Shown here: in pieces, positions 49,101 through 60,162 of the stretch | How positions within the stretch are numbered: the stretch's first letter is position 1 | Layout of the letters: each line of letters begins with the position of its first letter | Assembly (NCBI RefSeq): GCF_004379255.2 | Contig: NC_056036.1 | Span: forward strand, 1,984,001 to 2,048,000 | Length of the DNA: 64,000 nt | Origin: Salvia splendens | Taxonomy: Eukaryota > Streptophyta > Magnoliopsida > Lamiales > Lamiaceae | Direction: 5' to 3' | Notes under the pieces: model-generated | Seen by the model: only the letters and a program-made list of their open reading frames with translations | The model's database searches: none | What the model was told of the DNA's origin: nothing | Translations under genes and position numbers: made by a program

Positions 49101-50097
49101 TCTCGAGGACAAAATCCGCGTCTATATTTGATTCTGATTCTGATCTGGTCTGCGTACCCTAGTCTGTCACTAAGCACTTAATGCGGCTATCTATGTGTTT
49201 GGATATGTGAAAATATGGTTAGTTTGTATATGTGTGCTATGTGTGTTGGTATGTGATATTGCTTTGTATATGTCACGTGGAATACTTGATGCTATGGATA
49301 TGTTGATAATTGTTGATATGTTCTGCGATTGATATTGTCTATTGCTGGACTATGGGCATGTGTTGGTTTTAGGGGAGACGCTGCCTAAATTATGTTAGAT
49401 GTGACAATATGTGTATGACAATATATGAGTTATAATATGAGATTATGTGAAACATCTGTTATAATTTGATATGATAATATCTTATACGTGAAAATGGATT
49501 ATATTACATAGTTCTGTTGGGTTTTGTTATAAATATTGAAAACCCGAGACTTGCAGATGTACTTTATGACATATGTGAAGTTTTGTATTATTATACCCCT
49601 CTGATGATGACATAGTTTGGAAATTTGAAGTCGTGGGCGAAGATTTGACTACTGGTACGGGTATGTTGATACGTGTGATAGCGTCTGTGATTTGTTTGTG
49701 TAGATGTGGTGATGATTGAAACAAAATAATAAGAATTTAAAAAGAATTTTTAGTTGAATGATTATTGATTGTTAGGGAATTGTGGCTGAAGTGTTTAGTG
49801 TGCTACAGGTTAATTGGATCGGGGATTTCTTTGGATATTTCTTTTGTTTCCTCTCCAGCACTGCATCCTCGGTGGGTCACTGATCACTGCTTGCGGCGTT
49901 TGTGTCCATTTCTGTTAGATGTGGCATGTATAGTATTTGAATATTTGTAATAGCTTCCGTTGTGTTTGTAAATAGTGTTGGAACTCTTGCTGATAGGTTA
50001 GTGAATTAAGTTTGGTTTTTAATTGACCATAATTTATAGCACCGTAATTGTGACATTTCTTATTCGACCGTTCGTCGATCGGGTAGGAGGTGTTACA
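46145..50097. mobile_element. Solo LTR of a long-LTR retrotransposon
   Basis: Starts TGTAATACCCC and ends GGTGTTACA, with a perfect 5-bp target duplication TTAGT at 46140-46144 and 50098-50102. Total 3953 bp, of which 406 bp is a nested MITE. No gag-pol ORF, primer-binding site or second LTR is present, so it is the product of recombination between two LTRs. LTRs of about 3.5 kb starting TGTAAYACCCC suggest a Tekay/Del-like or Tat/Ogre-like Gypsy lineage; lineage is inference. Confidence 0.85.
46604..47009. mobile_element. PIF/Harbinger MITE nested in the solo LTR
   Basis: TTA target duplication at 46601-46603 and 47010-47012. Termini GAGCATCTCCAATG, perfectly inverted at the right end (CATTGGAGATGCTC). 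406 bp. The ends are rich in CGGACGTCCG-type palindromes. It inserted after the LTR and is therefore younger. Confidence 0.92.
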
Positions 50098-50102
50098 TTA
50101 GT

Positions 50103-50547
50103 AGTCATTATTCTTAACCTAATTATATTTAGTTCCATAGGAAAAGTTGGTGTTTGGTTTGTTATCTAAAAAAATTATATCACCCTTTCAATAATGTCAC
50201 TGTAGTGCAAAAAATCAAATTTTATGTCACCCCACTATATAGATTTGAATTTTAAATTCTTTAATCTGCTATTGGAGTTCATAAAAAAATGAAACAAAGA
50301 AATGCAAATTAAAGAAGAGCATTTTTAACAAAAAAATGGTCTGCAAAATACAACCCATTGGTCAATGACTGTATTAGTTAGGCACTAAAATAAAATTAAT
50401 TAAAAAATAAGTCAGAAAAATAATCACCGTCTTTTTTTCATTCAAATTATTTATTTATTTATTTCATAGATGCTAATACCATAAGATTAAACAACAAAAA
50501 AGAATAGTATAAGGGAACAATTAATTTCACTGTATAAGATTAATTAG
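50103..50547. other. AT-rich spacer
   Basis: No gene or repeat recognised between the solo LTR and the next transposon. Confidence 0.6.
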
Positions 50548-50550
50548 TAA

Positions 50551-52474
50551 GGCCACCCGCGACACGTCAAGCGGGTGGCTCGTAACCCGTCACGCCGGGA
50601 CGAGACGACGGCGAGACGCGTTGCAGCATCTCGTCTCGTCCCCAGCCCGCCGAGACGGATGGCGAGTCGTCTCACCACGCGTCAGCGCGACGTGGCGCGC
50701 TCTGGCGCCATGCGTGACACCCACTTGCCGGCCCACGAGTGGGCATCATCACGCTGACGCAATAAATCGTTTTTTTAAAATTCGAATTAAAAAATAAAAA
50801 ATCAAAAATCAAAAAATGGTAATATTACCGTTAATATTACTGTTTTTCTTTTTTTTTTTTTTTTTTACTCTATAAATACTCCTAATCCATCCTCATTTCA
50901 CACACAAATACACATCTATTAGTCCCAAATCATCTCCATTTTCTCTCCAATTTTCATCTAACCTCTTATAAAAGAATGTCCGGCGACGGAAACTCTGGCG
51001 GTGGCGGCTCCGGCGGGTTTGACATCAACGCGTTCGGCGACTGGGGGCATGTACAATGTCCTGGGTGGTGGTTCATGTTCGTCGATGCCTGGCACCCAGG
51101 GTTCGTCGATGCCGAGGGGTACCAACCACCCCATTTTGATGTGGATGCATACGTCCGTCCCTCCGCACCGAGGTATTCGCAAGGATTATCCCAGATTCGG
51201 GAGGATTATTCGGCTGAACCCACTCCGGAAGGAGGCAGAGGCGGTGGAGGCAGCCGAGGCGGTGGAGGAGGCCGAGGCGGTGGAAGCTCCAGGGCGGAGG
51301 AGGACGAGGAGGAGGAGGATGAGGATCTAGGCCGGCATCCGTACAGCCCCAAGGAAACGCTGGTTGTGTACAATGCCTGGATCAGCGTCTCGTACGATCC
51401 CATCGTCGGGAATCAACAATCCCGGAAGTGCTTCTGGGAAAAGGTCACCGAGGCCTATCACGAGATTAAGCCGAAGGGGTCCCGCCGCCGCACATTTAAG
51501 ATGCTCCGCGCTCACTTTGACCGAGTCGACAAAGAGGTCAAAAAACTATACGCCATCTACAAGAGTGAAGCGGCTCATTACCAAAGCGGAGCCACGGGAG
51601 CCAACATTATGAGGTCGGCTTTGCGAGTCTACTTCGACGACACCGGAAAACAATTCAAACATGTCGATGTTTGGGAGGTCGTCAAAGACGAGGAAAGGTG
51701 GGCCGGTGGTGTCCGGTCCAGCTCGGGCTCGACCTCGAAGCGCACTAAGCACACGGCGGGTGGTCAATACTCGTCTAGTGAGGGCGGTTCGGGCAGCGCC
51801 GCACAAGAGTTTGCCTCGCAGGAGGTTGAGGGCAAGGCAGACGATGCCGGGGGTCTTCCCGTGGGCGCTGTCGGCCGCAAGGGAGAAATGCGACGAAGGC
51901 GGCTAGAGGGAAGAGGGGCCGAGCCGAATCAAGCCAGGCGGCATCGGGGGCACCCTCGAACTCCCTAATGTCCATGTACATGACCGTCACAATGGCGGAC
52001 ACTTCCCGCATGACGCCTCCCCAATACCAAGCATATCTTGCCGGAATTGAGTTTATGGCAAGACAACTTGGTATTCCGCCTCCAGGTGGCTTCAGTGCAC
52101 CTCCACCGCCTTCGGGGATGATTCGCCGGCGGAGTAGTTTTTTTATTTTCTATAAAATTGTATTTAAAATTATGTAATTTTTATTTTTTTAGGATTTTAA
52201 TTATGTTTTTTTTTAATTATAAGTAGTATTTTTATTTTATGTTGTAATTTTATTTTATTTTATTTAATGAAGTGTGTTTTTATTAATTGAATTTGTTGGA
52301 AATAAAATAAAAAATGAAATTGAATGAATAGTAATTTAAGAGACGGTTAAGGGACGGATAAGAGATGGAGGGTTGCAGGTTCCGTCCCTTAGTTAAGAGA
52401 TTGAGTAAAAAAGTACAGTGGGGTCCAAGAATAGTGATTTAAGAGACGAATAAGAGACATGGTTGCCGATGGCC
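50551..52474 (+). mobile_element. PIF/Harbinger element retaining only the Myb-like ORF1
   Basis: TAA target duplication at 50548-50550 and 52475-52477. Termini GGCCACCCGCGAC and, inverted, GGCCATCGGCAACC. 1924 bp. The left 210 bp is very GC-rich with palindromes; a TATA-like CTATAAATACT stands at about 50871 before ORF1. There is no room for a transposase, so it could move only with help from another element. Both ends match the element at 57485-58587, which lies in the opposite orientation. Confidence 0.88.
50976..52177 (+). pseudogene. PIF/Harbinger ORF1 (Myb/SANT-like DNA-binding protein)
   Basis: One frame is open from 50976 to 51968 (330 residues). The N-terminus is Gly/Ser-rich, with DINAFGDWG and YQPPHFDVDAYVRPS. 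An acidic and Gly-rich linker follows. The Myb/SANT-like trihelix region is at about residues 118-215 (SPKETLVVYNAWISVSYDPI, then GNQQSRKCFWEKVTEAYHEI). Near 51850-51880 a frameshift moves the true C-terminus to another frame (GRNATKAARGKRGRAESSQ, then MTPPQYQAYLAGIEFMARQL), ending at 52177. In active elements ORF1 works with the transposase. Host genes of this type are often annotated NAM-associated or, wrongly, as glutathione S-transferase T3-like. Apart from the shift it is well preserved. Confidence 0.8.
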
Positions 52475-52652
52475 TAAGACCGTCACTCTAGATGAAGCGC
52501 GTTTCAAATCTAGCATTATTCCAAAAAAATAACTTTTGAATTTAAATTTGTAGCATATTTAAGTCGTATTTAATTTATTCTACCATTTTTTTTACTGCCT
52601 TGCAAATTGATTGGGAGGGAACATGTAAAAGTGAATAGAGCCAAAAACAATA

Positions 52653-52888
52653 CTCCCTCCGTTCCGCGATAGTTGAGTTATTTCATTTCCTGCACTCGTT
52701 TTAGAAAAATGATAATAAATAGTTAGATTATAGAAAAAGTAAACTAAGTGGGAGAATAATGAAGATAAGACTCTTATCTACCTTATGATGTCACTTAGCC
52801 TACTCTCCCTTCATTTTAACTATTTATTATTTTTTTCCAAAATGAGTGCAGAAAATAATATCAATCAACTATCGCGGAACGGAGGGAG
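52653..52888. mobile_element. Stowaway MITE, copy 3
   Basis: CTCCCTCCGTTCCGCGATAG at the left and a near-perfect inverted copy at the right, with TA on both sides (52651-52652, 52889-52890). 236 bp. The arms extend well inward (AGTTGA.TTATTTTC), so the whole element can fold into one long hairpin. Confidence 0.92.
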
Positions 52889-52890
52889 TA

Positions 52891-53994
52891 TAAATTAAGA
52901 GGGGATTTAAGTTGGCGGCTATACAATTCTTAATTACGATTTATTTTATTACATGTTCAATAAATTCATATGAAATATAAACAAATAAGCAAAGTAAATT
53001 AATTGGGGGATTTGTAACAGGAATAAAACACTGACATATGAAAATATTTGGAAAAATTTTGTGCAGTTGATATAATTTAAAATCATAAAAGTAATCTGAC
53101 AGAAGAAAATTTCCTTGTTTATATTTAGTGTTAATGAAATAAATAAATAAAATATAGCAAAAGATATGTGACGTATGTCTGGGGTTAATGGTTTTATTTT
53201 GATATCAACGTGGATGAATCCTGTATTACAAAAATATATTGATTTTCTAACTTTATTTTATCTGAGACTTAGTACTATTAATGAATGAAAAACAATAGGC
53301 CTTGTCAATTTAATTCTGACCCAAAAATATTATCGTGTAAAGCCCAATTAGCAGCAATCGATTAGGCGATTTAAGTTTAAATATTTTTAAGTTTAATTAA
53401 TTTGTTTATTAGGAGATTTAAGTTTAAAAGTAATTAAATTATAAGTGTAAATTACTTACTGACGGTGACAAAATTTTAGGGCAAATCCTCTAATAACCTT
53501 TCCTTTTAGATTTGGTATTAAAAATCATTAACAATGTTGATTTATATTTTTAAGAATAAAATAATATAATTGGATGCAAGCTTTCCTTATTTATATTTGT
53601 TTTTTATTATCTTATTTAAGAAATTCAAATTCCTTACTTTATACTTTATAATATGGAAAATGCACAAATATATTTTATATTAGGAAAATAAATCAACTCA
53701 AATTTTAACTAGTTACTTATAGAAATAAATTATTATAGTATTATAATATAAGAGCGTCTCCAATTAAAAGAATTTTTGAGAAGATATTATAAAGCATATG
53801 TTTACATTTCTTATTTTACTGATATACTCCTACTTCTCAATTTATCTATTTCCTTTTGAAGATGCGCAGGCATAGAATAAATGTATATATACACCACGTT
53901 TTTAGTAATTATTAATAGTATTTACAAAGTAGCCCATAATCCATTGCTTTAGTTCTTGGCTATAAACAAGTTTCAACATCCTCTTCCAATAACA
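52891..53994. other. AT-rich spacer
   Basis: No gene recognised. I looked for a third PIP gene here, where the PIP/MATH unit would predict one, and saw none. Confidence 0.55.
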
Positions 53995-55318
53995 ATGGGT
54001 GATGACAATGCTTATGATTCACGTTTTAATCATCGGTTTGTGTTCCTTACAATATTTTTCTGTGTTGTTTATTTTTGTTAATTAGTTAACGTTTAAGGTG
54101 TAATTGGTGTTAAATGAGCAGAGAAACTAATGCTACGCCTGGAAACTTGCTGATGAAAATTGAATCCTTTTCCTCATTCTCAAGTTCGGAGGATATAAAT
54201 GGTTAGTTAATATTTTCTATTATTAATTGTTTTGAGTTGGTTTAGTATTAATAGTCTAAGATTTTCAGCATTTGGACAGGAAAATGATAATCTATCCTAA
54301 TGGATGCTTTGGTGACGACTACGACAATGACAATGTTTCAGTCTACTTATTCTATATATACAATCAAAAACGGAACAAATACTCCTCATTTCGAATCATT
54401 GTATGCTATCACTAAAACATGATGATCTCAGGAATTCCCAGACAACATCCATGCCCCCCTTAGAACAAAATGTGGAATTTCCAAAGTGATCTCTAAGAAG
54501 TCTTTGATGGATCCGAGCAACGGGTACGTTGTAGGCGACAACTGTGTGTTTGGGGCTGAAGTTTTTGTTATCAAGGGGGAACAATTTATTAGTGAGTGTC
54601 TGAAGTTGGTGGAACACACGACTCCGACAAGACAAGGCGCGAATGGACGATTCCCAACCTTTCCAAGTTAGGGGATGTTTGGAGTTCGGAAGAGTTCTCC
54701 GTTGAAAATTACAAGTGGTATCCCATCTTCTTTTTATGTTATAGCTATTAACAGATTTAATTGTAGTCTTTTCTAATGTTTGGTGACATTACTTTGCTGC
54801 TTTAGGAAAGTTAACCTTCATCCAAAGGGAGTTGTTTCATTGGCAAAAGGCAGCTGCTACATGTCCTTGTTTCTTGAGCCAAAGGGCTTCCCACCTCATC
54901 GTAGAGTGAAGGCAGAGGTCTCGATGCGCATCGTATCCATACTCAATGGTTTTCAACGCTCTAAAACATGTTACGTTTTTTCACTATTTGTTTTACAACC
55001 CCTATTTTGAGCATCCAAAACCTTCAAAGTAGTAGAATGCAACAATACATCATTATGTGCATATATATAGTGCCATGTTAAATACAGTACCAGCTAGTGT
55101 GTTGCTGATAACTACTCTACGTTTTCGTTGCAGTTAATCATTGGTTTAACAGCTTCTGGCGTGGAACAGGGATTTCCTGAATTTATAAAAATTGATGATA
55201 TGTATGGATGCCGGAGGCTTCCTTCATCGCGACTGCTGTTTTGTGGATGTTGAAATCACGGTGCAAGCTGTTGCGAAAGCTTCTAGTTTATATTGGAAGG
55301 GGATTCAATGCAGCACGT
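53995..55318 (+). pseudogene. MATH-domain gene, copy c, broken
   Basis: The most complete layout of the three copies but disrupted. A first exon MGDDNAYDSRFNHR (53995 to about 54036) is followed by ETNATPGNLLMKIESFSSFS (54122-54200) and then RKMIIYPNGCFGDDYD (54275 onward), the first MATH domain, with a stop at about 54420. [20 protein letters not shown] (from 54486) ends that domain. A frameshift near 54630 separates it from [20 protein letters not shown], and KVNLHPKGVVSLAKGSCYMS with FPPHRRVKAEV continues the second domain. The last exon (about 55134-55318) is also shifted. It shows that the ancestral gene had two MATH domains. Confidence 0.78.
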
Positions 55319-55605
55319 AGTCATGTTAGATGCTCCATAAAACATGATTACTTATTTAGTTTTGCATCGTTAAGTTGATATGATTAATCCTAGAAAATAC
55401 ACAAACGTCATGATTGAAAACTTGACCCTAACCAAAAATACACATAGAGAGAGCAAAAAATTGTTAAGATTTCTGCAAAATGTTCGAGTATCAAACTTCC
55501 CAAAATTGATAAGATTTCGTAAAATATCCTATGACTCAGACGTATTCATACAATATAAATTATAAAATGAACACTTTAAAAGAAAATCAGCCAGCCATTA
55601 CCGGT

Positions 55606-57326
55606 TTAGTTAGAGGGTTTGGTGGGTTGCTTCTTCTTGTCCTGCTTTTTATCGGAATCTGCCACCTTTCGCTTGTCCTTCCTCTCCCTCTTTTTCAAGG
55701 CAGTCATCCGGGCTTTCAAGATAGTTGCATAACTGGACTGGAATCGTTGGTGATCTTTTGGACCGACCTGTCATTCAAATCAAGTGTTTTGCTTTTCAGT
55801 AAAAGTTGTCCCTCACAACAATTATAGGCTAGTCAACCCAAAATAAAACCGACTATCATCAACATTAAAGCAAATTCGCAACTATCACCAATTTATCAGA
55901 CTATCAGAGTTTATTCACATTATTAATGGAATTGGCATATCAGGCAACTATAACATCACTGATGCAATATATCAATCAGTTTCAGAACATTACGTAATCC
56001 CCCAACACCACTTTTTGATATGATCATTGTATGCATATACTTGAATTCATAGTTCTTAAATGTTCTAATAAAGACTGAGTTAAAAATAGGATGAAGATAT
56101 ATACGAAAGGGAAGGGAAGCTAGTTACTATACCATTGTTGAAATAGTTTTCTTTCCATCTGTAGCTCGAATGAGGCACTTAAAATCAATCTTTTCCCCGG
56201 CGGTCTTCATCTTATTCCTCTTAACCTTGGACTTGTCAGAAGCTGGAATAAAAGGAAGCAACAGACCACTCTCAATTTCCAACAGCTGCAGTAGTTAAGA
56301 ATCTGTCTACCAACAGGTATAAAGAGGTAAAAACGGAGGAAAAACTTGCATTTATCGATGAAAACTCACAGTGCTTCAAAGTAACCCACACAGAGCCCTT
56401 TTCTGTAGTCCGCTCAAACATATTGGTGAGTTCATTGAGGAAGGGATCAGGCTGTAACCGTACCTGGCGAAAGAAAACGAAAGATTAGCAACATGTGATG
56501 CTATTTAGTCAACAAATCAATTTCATTTTGCACGTGATTGATCTAGGCATTAGCCAATGCAAACTAGACATGCACATTAATCCATACACACTGGTCCAGA
56601 ACACTAAGAAGTATTCATATATCCAACTGTACCACGGCAACACAAACCAAAAAATACGGAGAAAGAATTCACTATCATATATACCACATTACTTGCAGCC
56701 ACATGACATGATGTCATATACAGTTGTATATATCATCCAAAACACATGCGCCATTGCAAAAACAAATCATCTACACATGCTTCTTGATCCCAGTAGCCAA
56801 AATATATTCCACGGGTATCGGTGGTTAAACAAACTTGGAAAATACCACTCTGTTTCCCCTTTCAACTTTTACAGTCATCGAGAAATCTGCTTCGTACATA
56901 GTTTATGTTGCTCACTTTGAGAACAGCTCTTAGTCAAAATGAAAAAACTCAGTCAAACCCTATTAACAATTCCCCAAATCATGTTGATTATAAATCATCA
57001 CAATGCTAATATATTACTAGTATATTCATGCTGTATCAAACTTGGTCATATAAATCCCAATTCTCTATTCCAGCTGCAATTGAACATTTAGTTTAAGCTC
57101 TACATATCTCAAAATTCATTGCCCTCAATCCCCCAAGAAATCACATAATTGAACCTAAGAATACAATTCATTCACTTACATTAGTTGACATGCATCCATC
57201 TATCTATCAATCCGTGAAATTCATATAATTGGCAGATCGGCAAAAGTAAATGTTCAATTTAACAAAGACGAATACAATGAAATGAAAAGATTACTAATTG
57301 AATTAGGTTCAGAATCAACATACCAT
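55606..57326 (-). CDS. SRP14: Signal recognition particle 14 kDa protein (SRP14)
   Basis: Exons 57326-57324 (ATG alone), 56463-56370, 56242-56133 and 55767-55606 join in phase to 122 residues, the size of plant SRP14. With SRP9 it forms the Alu domain of the cytosolic signal recognition particle, which slows elongation during co-translational targeting to the ER. Sequence: VRLQPDPFLNELTNMFERTT, EKGSVWVTLKH, a basic loop (KSKVKRNKMK), FKCLIRATDGKKTISTMVGP, HQRFQSSYATILKARMTALK, and a Lys/Asp-rich tail (KRERKDKRKVADSDKKQDKK). All core parts are present. A transposon derivative is inserted about 160 bp upstream of the start codon. Confidence 0.95.
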
Positions 57327-57481
57327 GTTGTTTCCGGCAACGGATGGTGAAGAGAAACTTAGTCAAAATTTGAGGTTTTTCCCTTCGCTCTTTTGCAACA
57401 GAAATTTTACTTCAATTGACCCAATTCAGAAATATATAACGGGTCGGGCTATCCGCTTTTCCGAATCCGGATTCGTTATCA
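57327..57481 (-). promoter_or_regulatory. Remaining proximal promoter of SRP14
   Basis: Only about 155 bp of unique DNA lies between the SRP14 start codon and the Harbinger-type insertion that begins at 57485. The 5' leader and core promoter must be within it, or the transposon supplies upstream elements. Confidence 0.45.
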
Positions 57482-57484
57482 TAA

Positions 57485-58587
57485 GGCCATCCACAACGCT
57501 GTTCCTATACCGTTCCTAAACCGTTCCTTAAACTACTATTTGTGGGCCCCACTGTACTTTTTTACTCCATTCCTTAACTAAGGAACGGAACCTGCAACCC
57601 TCCGTTCCTTAACCGTTCCTTAACCGTTCCTTAAATTACTATTCATTCAATTTCATTTTTTATTTTTATTTCCAACTCAATTCAATTAAAACAAACACAC
57701 TTTAATAAAATTAAAATAACATTACAACTTAAAATTCAAAAAAATAGAAAAAGACATAATTAAAATCCTAAAAAAATAAAAATTGACATAATTTAAAATA
57801 CAATTTTATAGAGACAACCAAGAATAAGTTTGTCCCACATCGAAAGTGAAACATAAAACATTCAAGGATGTCTCTATAAAATAGAGACAACCAAGAATGA
57901 GTTTGTCCCACATCGAAAGTGGAACATAAAACATTCAAGGATGTCTCTATAAAAGAGAGACAACCAAGAATTAGTTTTTCCCACATCGAAAGTGGAACAT
58001 AAAACATTCATGGATGTCTCTATAAAATAGAGATAATCAAGAATGAGTTTGTCCCACATCGAAAGTGGAACATAAAATATTCAAGGATGTCTCTATAAAA
58101 TGGAGACAACCAAGATGAGTTTGTCCCACATCGAAAGTGGAACAAAAAACATTCAAGGATGTCTCTATAAAAGAGAGACAACCAAGAATGAGTTTCATAA
58201 ATTCGCAAGCCCATCAAATATATATGGGCTAATACGAATTTCTAGTATTCATTTATTTGTAAAAATTGTTTTTAAATATAAAAAACAATTTTTATAAATA
58301 AAAATATATTTTTTTATTAAATTCGATTTTTAAAAAAAATCGAATTATTGCGTCACCGTGACGACGCCCACTCGCGGGGCAGCGAGTGGGCGTCACGCGT
58401 CGAATGGGAGGCCGCCACGTCGCCTCGGCGCGTGGCGGAACGTGTCGTGCCGCGTCTCGCGGGAACGGCACCCGGCACGGCACCGGCACGGAATGGCGAC
58501 GACACGGGCGGCTGCAACGCGTGCCGCCGCGGTTCCGTTCCTCCGGAACGAAATAAGGCACCGCAACGGCACGCGTTGCGGATGCTC
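57485..58587 (-). mobile_element. Internally rearranged PIF/Harbinger derivative
   Basis: TAA target duplication at 57482-57484 and 58588-58590. Termini GGCCATCCACAACGC and, inverted, GAGCATCCGCAACGC. 1103 bp. The left ~200 bp is the inverted counterpart of the right end of the 50551-52474 element (shared TTGCAGG.TTCCGT.CCTTAGTTAA..A word), and the right ~240 bp matches that element's left end (CCCACTCG, GACGTGGCG-type words). The ORF1 region is gone and a 73-bp tandem array occupies the centre. Confidence 0.85.
57811..58195. repeat. Five 73-bp tandem units with LTR-like start and TATA word
   Basis: Units begin GAGACAACCAAGAAT at 57811, 57884, 57957, 58030 and 58103, with a partial sixth from 58175. 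Each holds TGTCCCACATCGAAAGTGG, resembling the start of short plant LTRs (TRIM/SMART type), and a GTCTCTATAAAA word with a TATA box, pairing with AGAGAC of the next unit. Units differ at few positions. No ORF of likely meaning. Confidence 0.92.
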
Positions 58588-58631
58588 TAAAGGTTTTTGG
58601 TTTTCGTTATTTATTAGGAACTTTTAATTAA

Positions 58632-59708
58632 GAGTAAAGGCCAAAATTGGTCCTGAACATATAGTCATTTTACGATTTTGGTCCTAAACATTATCTTTTG
58701 GATTTTTTGGTCCTGCACATATGGACATTTGATCATTTTGGTCCTGCACATATGGAAATTTGATCATTTTGGTCCTCCGTCAACATTTTCGTTAAAAACT
58801 AACGGTCAACATTATCTTTTGGATTTTTTGGTCCTGCACATATGGATATTTGATCATTTTGGTCCTGCACATATGGAATTTTGATCATTTTGGTCCTCCG
58901 TCAACATTTTCGTTAAAAACTAACGGTCAACGGCCGATTTTTGACTAAAACAATGGGTTGGGTCGGGTCGTGTTTGGGTCGGGTTTGGGTTACACGTTAA
59001 GAAAAAAAATAATTATTTTTTATTAATTAAAAAATTATAAAACTTTAATTTTTAGTTATTTTTGTTGATTAAAAATATTATAACGACTAAAACATGATGT
59101 TATTATACGATTTAAACATGATATTACACGATAAAATAAAAAATTACCAAATTAAAATAATCATTTTTAATCAAAACAATAAAATTAAAGTATACTAATA
59201 TTAAATCTATATAATAAAATTAAATAATTAAAAAATTATTTTTAATAAAATCTAAGCATAATATTTTCTTCAAATTCATGAAAAAATTAATTAAAAATTA
59301 CTATACTTTAATTTTATTAATTAAAAAATATTAATTAATTTTTTAAGAATATTATGCTTAGATTTTAACGAAAATATTATGCTTAGATTTTAAGAAAATA
59401 TTATTTTTTTTCTTAACGTGTAACCCAAACCCGACCCGACCAAACCCATTGTTTTAGTCAAAAATCGGCCGTTGACCGTTAGTTTTTAACGAAAATATTG
59501 ACGGAGGACCAAAATGATCAAATGTCCATATGTGCAGGACCAAAAAATCCAAAAGATAATGTTGACCGTTAGTTTTTAACGGAAATATTGACGGAGGACC
59601 AAAATGATCAAATGTCCATATGTGCAGGACCAAAAAATCCAAAAGATAATGTTTAGGACCAAAATCGTAAAATGGCTATATGTTCAGGACCAATTTTGGC
59701 CTTTACTC
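58632..59708. mobile_element. Mutator-type non-autonomous element with long TIRs
   Basis: 9-bp target duplication TTTAATTAA at 58623-58631 and 59709-59717. Terminal inverted repeats start GAGTAAAGGCCAAAATTGG and run for more than 300 bp. Words such as GGTCCTGCACATATGGA and CCGTCAACATTTTCGTTAAA recur within each arm, and the left arm holds an extra internal duplication. The centre is AT-rich, with AAATATTATGCTTAGATTTTA present twice. 1077 bp, no transposase. Confidence 0.92.
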
Positions 59709-59717
59709 TTTAATTAA

Positions 59718-60162
59718 TGTAGACAAACGTTTATTTGAAGGAGTATTACTATTAGACAGGCAAATTTATCAATCAGTTCAACTAAATATTGTAAATTACA
59801 TTCAACTATTTTCAAATTTTCAACTATTCAATTGAAATGGAGGACAATCTTGATGAAATTTTATTTAATCTAACCATATTTGAGTCCTAATGTTTTAGGA
59901 TTTGATCTTAATTTTTGATAGCTTTGGATCCTCAAAATTACAAATTGGCATATATGGTCGTTTTACAGAGTAAGCACTTCATGTGCATTGTGTGTGGAAT
60001 AAGTTCAAATGCGATTCTATTTTCAAACATTTGTGATTTTTCATTTTTTTTATATATTTCGAGTGATGTTAACAGTGAACGAGTAGTCTATTTTTAAACA
60101 AGTTAATACTGTAGAAATGTACCATAAATGCATTCGGAATTAAAAAAAAAGGGAAGAGTGAG
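59718..60162. other. AT-rich spacer and 3' flank of the exonuclease gene
   Basis: No gene recognised; the part nearest 60162 is the 3' untranslated region of the next gene. Confidence 0.55.

Noticed and set aside
46145..50097. Complete LTR retrotransposon or Helitron
   Set aside because: No second LTR, no gag-pol, and a 5-bp TTAGT duplication flanks TG...CA ends; solo LTR fits best.
52891..53994. Expected third PIP gene before MATH-c
   Set aside because: No SGPSxxGxGH-type ending or signal peptide frame could be found on either strand.
57811..58195. CRISPR-like regular repeat (also 15251-15715)
   Set aside because: Units are directly adjacent with no unique spacers, in a plant nuclear context; ordinary tandem repeats.
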